A DNA stretch of 12,500 nt from contig KV908557.1 in NCBI GenBank assembly GCA_002005505.1, positions 25,001 to 37,500 on the forward strand, read 5' to 3'. The notes under the pieces are model-generated. The model was not told the origin of the DNA and did not search any database. It saw nothing but the letters and a program-made list of their open reading frames with translations. The stretch's first letter is position 1. Each line of letters begins with the position of its first letter. Shown one piece after another: positions 7,478 to 12,500 of the stretch. This DNA is from Botryococcus braunii. Lineage: Eukaryota; Chlorophyta; Trebouxiophyceae. A program made the position numbers and the translations under genes.

Positions 7478-7601
7478 GGGTTTTACTTCTTAGTCTGGCT
7501 GTCAACAGGGGGAGGGTGGGAAATGGTTCCAACCATTGAGGTGAAAATGCCGGGAGTATTGGGTTGGGAGTTTAGGGCTCTCGCCCCCATCTTCCTTTTC
7601 C
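7478..7601 (-). repeat. Dispersed repeat, copy C (inverted relative to A and B)
   Basis: On the - strand it reads GATGGGGGCGAGAGCCCTAA, then CTCCCAACCCAATACTCCCGG, a TCAATGG segment, TTTCCCACCCTCCCCCTG, TTGACAGCCAGACTAAGAAG. The order and spacing match copy B over about 110 nt. Its far end, AAAACCCTGAACCCTGG on the - strand, resembles the GAACCCTAACC end of copy A. It lies between HSP90 and the convergent coiled-coil gene. Confidence 0.78.
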
Positions 7602-7605
7602 GAAG

Positions 7606-8126
7606 CCAGGCTGTGGGGTGGAAGTTAAGGGGATTTCTATACATTTGGGCAAAATGGGGAGAAATTATTTCCGCTTTTGATCCCGAGGATGAAAGATGAA
7701 AACTCCTCAGTTTGCAGTAACTGCACATCAACAAAATCGTTCCAAGTCTACAGATTTCTTCAAGTCTGATGCAAATTTTTCCTACAGCATGTACCGCACA
7801 GTACAGATGGCAACCACATTCCACCGCATCCAATGCACGACAGAAGTTCGTATTGTTGCTTATGACTGCTTTTACGTGTCTATATCTTTTATCAGAAACG
7901 CTAGAATCAGATTGTGGAGTTGGAAGCAAAATCTGCTGCTACTGCCAAACGTGCTATAATCAAATCTCTCCCGGACACTGTTATTACTACAGTTATTTTA
8001 GTCAATCAAGCTCTTTCAGCTGTTGAGGTTGGAACCTTTTGAACGTGCAGTAACAGGTGGAGACAGAAGTCGATTTTATGCGGTTCACGGTCCCGACATT
8101 GCGATTGCACCTATTTTCAGCTGACT
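7606..8126. other. Intergenic stretch, no supported gene
   Basis: Short open frames exist on both strands, but none shows family motifs, heptads or convincing splice signals. It probably contains the end of the convergent - strand transcript. Confidence 0.5.
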
Positions 8127-8223
8127 TTAAAAGGATACGGCTTGATTTGGTTGTAGGAAGTCTACAACAGCCTGCTGGCTTGCAGCTGCAGCTGTTTTCC
8201 TTGCCTTAACGGCTTCTTGGACC
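8127..8223 (-). CDS. Possible terminal exon of the - strand gene (uncertain)
   Basis: After a CACAAG acceptor-like site at 8224, the - strand frame reads VQEAVKARKTAAAASQQAVV and ten more residues, then TAA at 8129-8127. The Ala/Gln/Lys-rich, helix-prone composition is compatible with the C-terminus of the coiled-coil protein, but the link to exons 1.5 kb away is unproven and the acceptor has a modest pyrimidine tract. It may be chance. Confidence 0.2.
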
Positions 8224-8351
8224 CTTGTGGTGGAGGGGGACTCTACCTGGCCATTACACCACATTGCTTCAGAGGAGGATAAATCATCCAGCAGCCCTGA
8301 TGGCTGGGCACAGCACTTCATTCTGTGCATTCTTTAGAGACCTGCCCCCCA

Positions 8352-9271
<920 letters not shown>

Positions 9272-9355
<84 letters not shown>
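9272..9355. repeat. (TG)42 microsatellite
   Basis: A pure TG tract, 60 nt before a long CA tract with which it is complementary. Confidence 0.98.
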
Positions 9356-9357
<2 letters not shown>

Positions 9358-9414
9358 GTTGGGTTTACACCATCGATCTCCCCCTCCACCCCCCCCCATC
9401 TCTGCCCTCTGTGA

Positions 9415-9415
<1 letters not shown>

Positions 9416-9466
<51 letters not shown>

Positions 9467-9535
9467 TACACACACACACACACACGCACACGCACACGCA
9501 CACGCACACGCACACGCACACCCACACGCACACGC

Positions 9536-9587
<52 letters not shown>

Positions 9588-9606
9588 GCACACATGCACA
9601 CACACA
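9416..9606. repeat. Compound (CA)n / (CACACG)n satellite tract
   Basis: CA repeats flank an inner zone at about 9481-9545 made of CACACG hexamers, about nine copies with one CACACC variant. ATG and CGCACG interruptions occur near the ends. The tract is Z-DNA-prone throughout. Confidence 0.97.
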
Positions 9607-9685
9607 CTTGTCCCCAGAAGGCTTGGAAGCAATAAAGGATATAGGACACATGCATTGAAGGAGTGCGTTGTTCTAGAGGGGTCAC

Positions 9686-9856
9686 CAAGCGTCTGTGCCT
9701 CCTCTCTTCCAGATAGCGCTGCTCCACTATGAGCAGGGCGCCCTGCGTGCACTCCAAGTCTCTTCGAAGGGAATCTATCCTGGAGGTTGCAGCCTGCACT
9801 TCACTACATGCGTCTATCTTCCCCTGTTCTGCTTGTAGAAGGCAATGCTCGTAATC
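9686..9856 (-). CDS. Coiled-coil gene, exon d
   Basis: Acceptor CTGGGGACAG|GATTAC. 57 codons include DYEHCLLQAEQGKIDACSEV, SRIDSLRRDLECTQGALLIV and EQRYLEERRHRRL. The donor GTGACC after RRL is weak, so the 3' limit is uncertain; the open frame would otherwise run into the CA satellite. Confidence 0.5.
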
Positions 9857-11772
9857 CTGTCCCCAGCCGATCCACATTACTATACATTCTCAATCTTTGG
9901 TAGAACTGCCTAGTGCATGTTGCAGGGAGGGTTTCTGTGCTTAGAAGCAATCATCATCCCAACCTGCACTGCCTCTGCTAATCCTCAGAACTGCAGAAAG
10001 TGGGCTCGACAAAGTCCCGCCTTGCGTTTGGGCTGCTGCAGCCCGCTGTTGGCCTACCTCCACTAGGTCTCCGTCATTGTTTATCCGACCCTTCAACTCA
10101 GCTGCTGACATTACAAACTACAGGTACGAGCAGCTTGGCCGCTGGGACGACACAGATCATCATATCCGTCAGTGAGTCATGAACTCTGTACCGCAGCGTC
10201 TTTGTCCCAATGAGGGTAAGTCTTCCTAAAAATCCCCCACCTCACATCCCTGGGCCTCCAATAGCATACACCTCCCTCCCCCTGTACCAATAATTTGGTG
10301 AGGGGCAAAAGTGCAGCCAGCTGCTGCAAGCAAGGGAAGGATTCCATCTTGGAAAGTCGGAAATCATAGCACAACAAGGGGAGAGGTGATGCACACGAGC
10401 TGCTCAGAAGGCAGACGAGGTTGTTGTTGAGATCCGGAGATATTTGCGAGAGTCAGCCGCCACGAGGTGGCTGCCACAGGCCACCAAAACATCAGACCAA
10501 TGACAGGAATAGTTCTTGAGTGTCACTCTGTAGCTGAAGCTCCTGTTCTATACCTGCAATTGCCTCATGGCTGCTTCTTGCAGAGAGTGCTGCTCTGCAA
10601 GCAGCTCTTTGGCCTGTTGCGCCTCTTCCTGAGCAGAAGCCAGGCTCAGTTCCAGATGGGCAGTGGCCAGTGCTGCATCTCTCAAGCTTCCTCGTGCCTC
10701 CTGAGCTTCTCTGTATCCAACAAAACGGTCACAGTCCATCTCAATAAAGTATGGGACATCTTCCAAAAGGAATGCAATCTTCTGTGACTCTCAAAGAACA
10801 TTGCCTATACAACCACCTTTCTGCTTCTATCCCACCTCTCCCGCACTTTTGTGCAAGAAATGTGTTTTTTTAATCGATACACTGCTGACCATATGCAAAA
10901 CTGCTTTCGGCATTGGACTTCTTTTTAGGTTTGGGGGTTGGGGGGGGACGAAGGTGGGGGTTGATCTGGAGATTGTCGTGGCTGGCCCTCTCTTAATGGG
11001 GTCAGAAAGTCTGACGGCCAATCCCTGCTTTCAATCAGCTGCTGCAGGAATTGAAGACCTAAATAGATTGATAAATATGTGTCTGCAACGCTCACTGGTT
11101 TTGGTGTTGTAGGTATACACACAACACGATGTGAAGCGACCTCTGAAATTTTTGACAATGTTTGCAACTTCTTTCACTCAGCTCTGGTACAGGTTAGAGT
11201 GGAGATATCCCCCCTCCCCACCTCCCCACCCCCCCCCCCAAAAAAACAAGCACTGTTTTCACAAGTGTTCATCTGCCTGTCTCCGGTGGGCAGCCTGTTT
11301 TTAGCAATTGTGCTTGCAATGCACGTTTGAAGCAAAGTCTACATGGATTGTACCTGGATTGTTCTAAGAGCTTTCATGGCATTCCCGTGCATAGCACACT
11401 GTGAGCAGCAAACACTACAGTGATTTGTAAAGTATATTGGCCTTGTGGATCATGTTGATTCGAGGGTTTTGAACGCTCTGAAGCTCCTTTCAAGTACTGA
11501 TCCAGAAGACCCCGTGCCATGATAGAAAGTCACACTTTAAACAATTTGCCTTTTCAGTCATCGGGTTAACTGTGGGTGGTAGCTATCATACAGAAGCACC
11601 CGCTCATTCAAGTCCTGGTGTTCCAAGAAACACGTGCTCGTCTCCTACATTTTGTGTCGTCCTGAGAAATGTGCTTGTAATATCTGTTCCATTGCCGATG
11701 TTTGAAGGAGAGGAAGACAGCCTCAGAATTAATATTTTCCCACGACCCACTCATCTGCAGCATATGCGTTCC

Positions 11773-11855
<83 letters not shown>

Positions 11856-12187
11856 CGGAATTAATTGTGCAGGCAACATCATAAAGTATTGCAACATGTG
11901 AAGCTGTGCCTTTGTGCAGACCCGCCCATGCCCTTGAGATGCACAACAAAGCTTGTGGGTGCAGAAACAGCAAGATAGAGGCTTCACCTGGCCAGCTCTG
12001 CTGTTTTCTCAGTGAGGATCTGGTTCTCCATTTCTAGCTCTTTCAAAAGCGGACTGGTTGCTGCCATCTGTTTGCACTGGTCTCGCAGCGAACGATTAAT
12101 AGTTGCCAGTGCTTCAGCTTCCTCTTGAGCCTCTGCCAGCCTTGACTTGACCTCTCTGAGCTCTTCTTTGGCCTCTGCTGATGCTAC
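9686..12187 (-). CDS. Unidentified coiled-coil protein gene (partial, multi-exon)
   Basis: I do not recognise the family. Four - strand segments, 12187-11988, 10710-10554, 10117-10058 (weaker) and 9856-9686, encode Glu/Ala/Leu/Gln/Arg-rich heptad sequence between plausible GT-AG sites, and their phases fit: the first ends with two bases of a codon (AG), the second supplies the third (A), and the later junctions are phase 0. Joined they give about 196 residues of nearly continuous predicted coiled coil without glycine or proline clusters. The gene starts beyond 12500. Its 3' end is unclear; introns hold long TG and CA repeats. Such proteins are commonly cytoskeletal, basal-body, golgin-like or motor-tail scaffolds, but nothing here chooses between these. 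It is convergent with HSP90. Missed exons are possible, especially in 10711-11987. Confidence 0.6.
10058..10117 (-). CDS. Coiled-coil gene, candidate exon c
   Basis: Acceptor GTACCTGTAG|TTT, donor GTGGAG|GTAGGC. 60 nt encode FVMSAAELKGRINNDGDLVE, phase 0 at both ends, so it can be included or skipped without frame change. It reads smoothly into exon d. The acceptor choice is uncertain. Confidence 0.35.
10118..10553 (-). other. Intron b-c of the coiled-coil gene
   Basis: No firm coding signal. A 36-nt segment (QLAALLPLTKLL) after a GCTTGCAG acceptor near 10325 could be a small phase-0 exon, but it is too short to judge. Confidence 0.35.
10554..10710 (-). CDS. Coiled-coil gene, exon b
   Basis: Acceptor GTTTTGTTGGATACAG|A, donor TTGCAG|GTATAG. 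157 nt: one base completing an Arg codon from exon a, then 52 codons including REAQEARGSLRDAALATAHL and SLASAQEEAQQAKELLAEQH. The phase match with exon a supports direct joining across a 1277-nt intron. Confidence 0.6.
10711..11987 (-). other. Intron a-b of the coiled-coil gene, with no firm exon
   Basis: The stretch holds a C-run/A-run near 11228-11246 and the (TG)39 tract. A short - strand frame near 11545-11395 (MARGLLDQYLKGASERSKP) has no clear splice context. I see nothing else. Confidence 0.35.
11776..11854. repeat. (TG)39 microsatellite
   Basis: A pure TG tract inside the proposed intron a-b of the coiled-coil gene; on the transcribed strand of that gene it reads as CA. Confidence 0.98.
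11988..12187 (-). CDS. Coiled-coil gene, exon a
   Basis: Acceptor GCCTCTGTTGTAG|GTAGCA, donor GCCAG|GTGAAG. It encodes 66 codons plus two bases: VASAEAKEELREVKSRLAEA, then QEEAEALATINRSLRDQ, then LLKELEMENQILTEKTAELA. Leu, Ala and Ile recur at a/d heptad spacing. This is the clearest exon of the gene. Confidence 0.65.
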
Positions 12188-12255
12188 CTACAACAGAGGC
12201 AAACCATACCAGAGCCTCAGAGGATCCATGCTCCCGGAATGCAGGGGAGACAAAG

Positions 12256-12422
12256 GTAAGTTTTCCCCCTCTCTCCCCTCCCTCCATTCCTCCCACTACC
12301 GCTCCACCTCCCCCTCTTGCCCCCCCCCACCCACTCTCTCTCTTTCGCTCCCTTTCCCCTCTCCCCTGTCTCCCTGTCTCCCTTTCCCCTCTCCTCTCTC
12401 CGCCCCCCCTCCCCCCATCTCT

Positions 12423-12500
<78 letters not shown>
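12256..12500. repeat. Polypyrimidine tract ending in (TC)n
   Basis: About 245 nt of nearly pure C/T on the + strand. It begins with TTTTCCCCCTCTC, passes through several C runs and becomes pure TC from 12437 to the window end. On the - strand it is a GA-rich intron of the coiled-coil gene. Such tracts can form triplex (H-DNA). Confidence 0.9.

Noticed and set aside
11395..11545. Short - strand frame beginning MARGLLDQYLKGASERSKP
   Set aside because: It is about 50 codons, lacks clear splice sites or heptads, and does not fit the phase of the neighbouring exons.
12200..12265. Strong + strand splice donor (CAAAG|GTAAGT) suggesting a + strand exon
   Set aside because: The upstream frames show no coding character, and the adjacent - strand exon is much better supported.

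Overview
This is eukaryotic nuclear DNA. It holds one complete, intron-rich protein-coding gene: a cytosolic HSP90 chaperone on the + strand, 881-6713, with 13 coding exons that join without a frame error into 698 codons ending in MEEVD. The deduced protein has many residues typical of green-lineage cytosolic HSP90 ([29 protein letters not shown]) and some that also occur in animals ([11 protein letters not shown]). Twelve small introns, very long dinucleotide repeats and C/G homopolymer runs suggest a microbial eukaryote, most plausibly a green (prasinophyte-like) alga. Genus and phylum cannot be fixed from this window.

Layout. 1-250 is a (CT)n microsatellite followed by pyrimidine-rich DNA. 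293-503 holds two copies of a short dispersed repeat. 504-880 is the HSP90 promoter and leader, with a four-unit heat-shock-element-like array at 733-752, a TATA box at 779-784 and a favourable start context at 881. 881-6713 is the coding region; all 12 introns (76 to 810 nt) are GT-AG. 6714 to about 7390 looks like a long 3' UTR with three inverted repeats, a thrice-repeated 11-mer and polyadenylation-type signals. 7478-7601 is a third copy of the dispersed repeat, in opposite orientation, so the family brackets HSP90.

From about 8.1 kb to the right end, real coding signal is sparse and on the - strand. Exons at 12187-11988, 10710-10554, probably 10117-10058, and 9856-9686 encode a heptad-rich coiled-coil protein that I cannot assign to a family. 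Its 5' end lies beyond the window and its 3' end is unclear (possible terminal exon 8223-8127). It is convergent with HSP90. This half carries (AC)57, (TG)42, a (CA)n/(CACACG)n tract, (TG)39 and a terminal (TC)n tract. The (TG)42 and following (CA)n form a very large potential inverted repeat.

I see no prokaryotic system, CRISPR array, rRNA, tRNA or intact transposon. The best candidates for undescribed biology are the dispersed repeat family, a nested hairpin in HSP90 intron 7, a candidate frame-breaking cryptic exon in the charged-linker intron, the hairpin-rich 3' UTR, and the unassigned coiled-coil gene.
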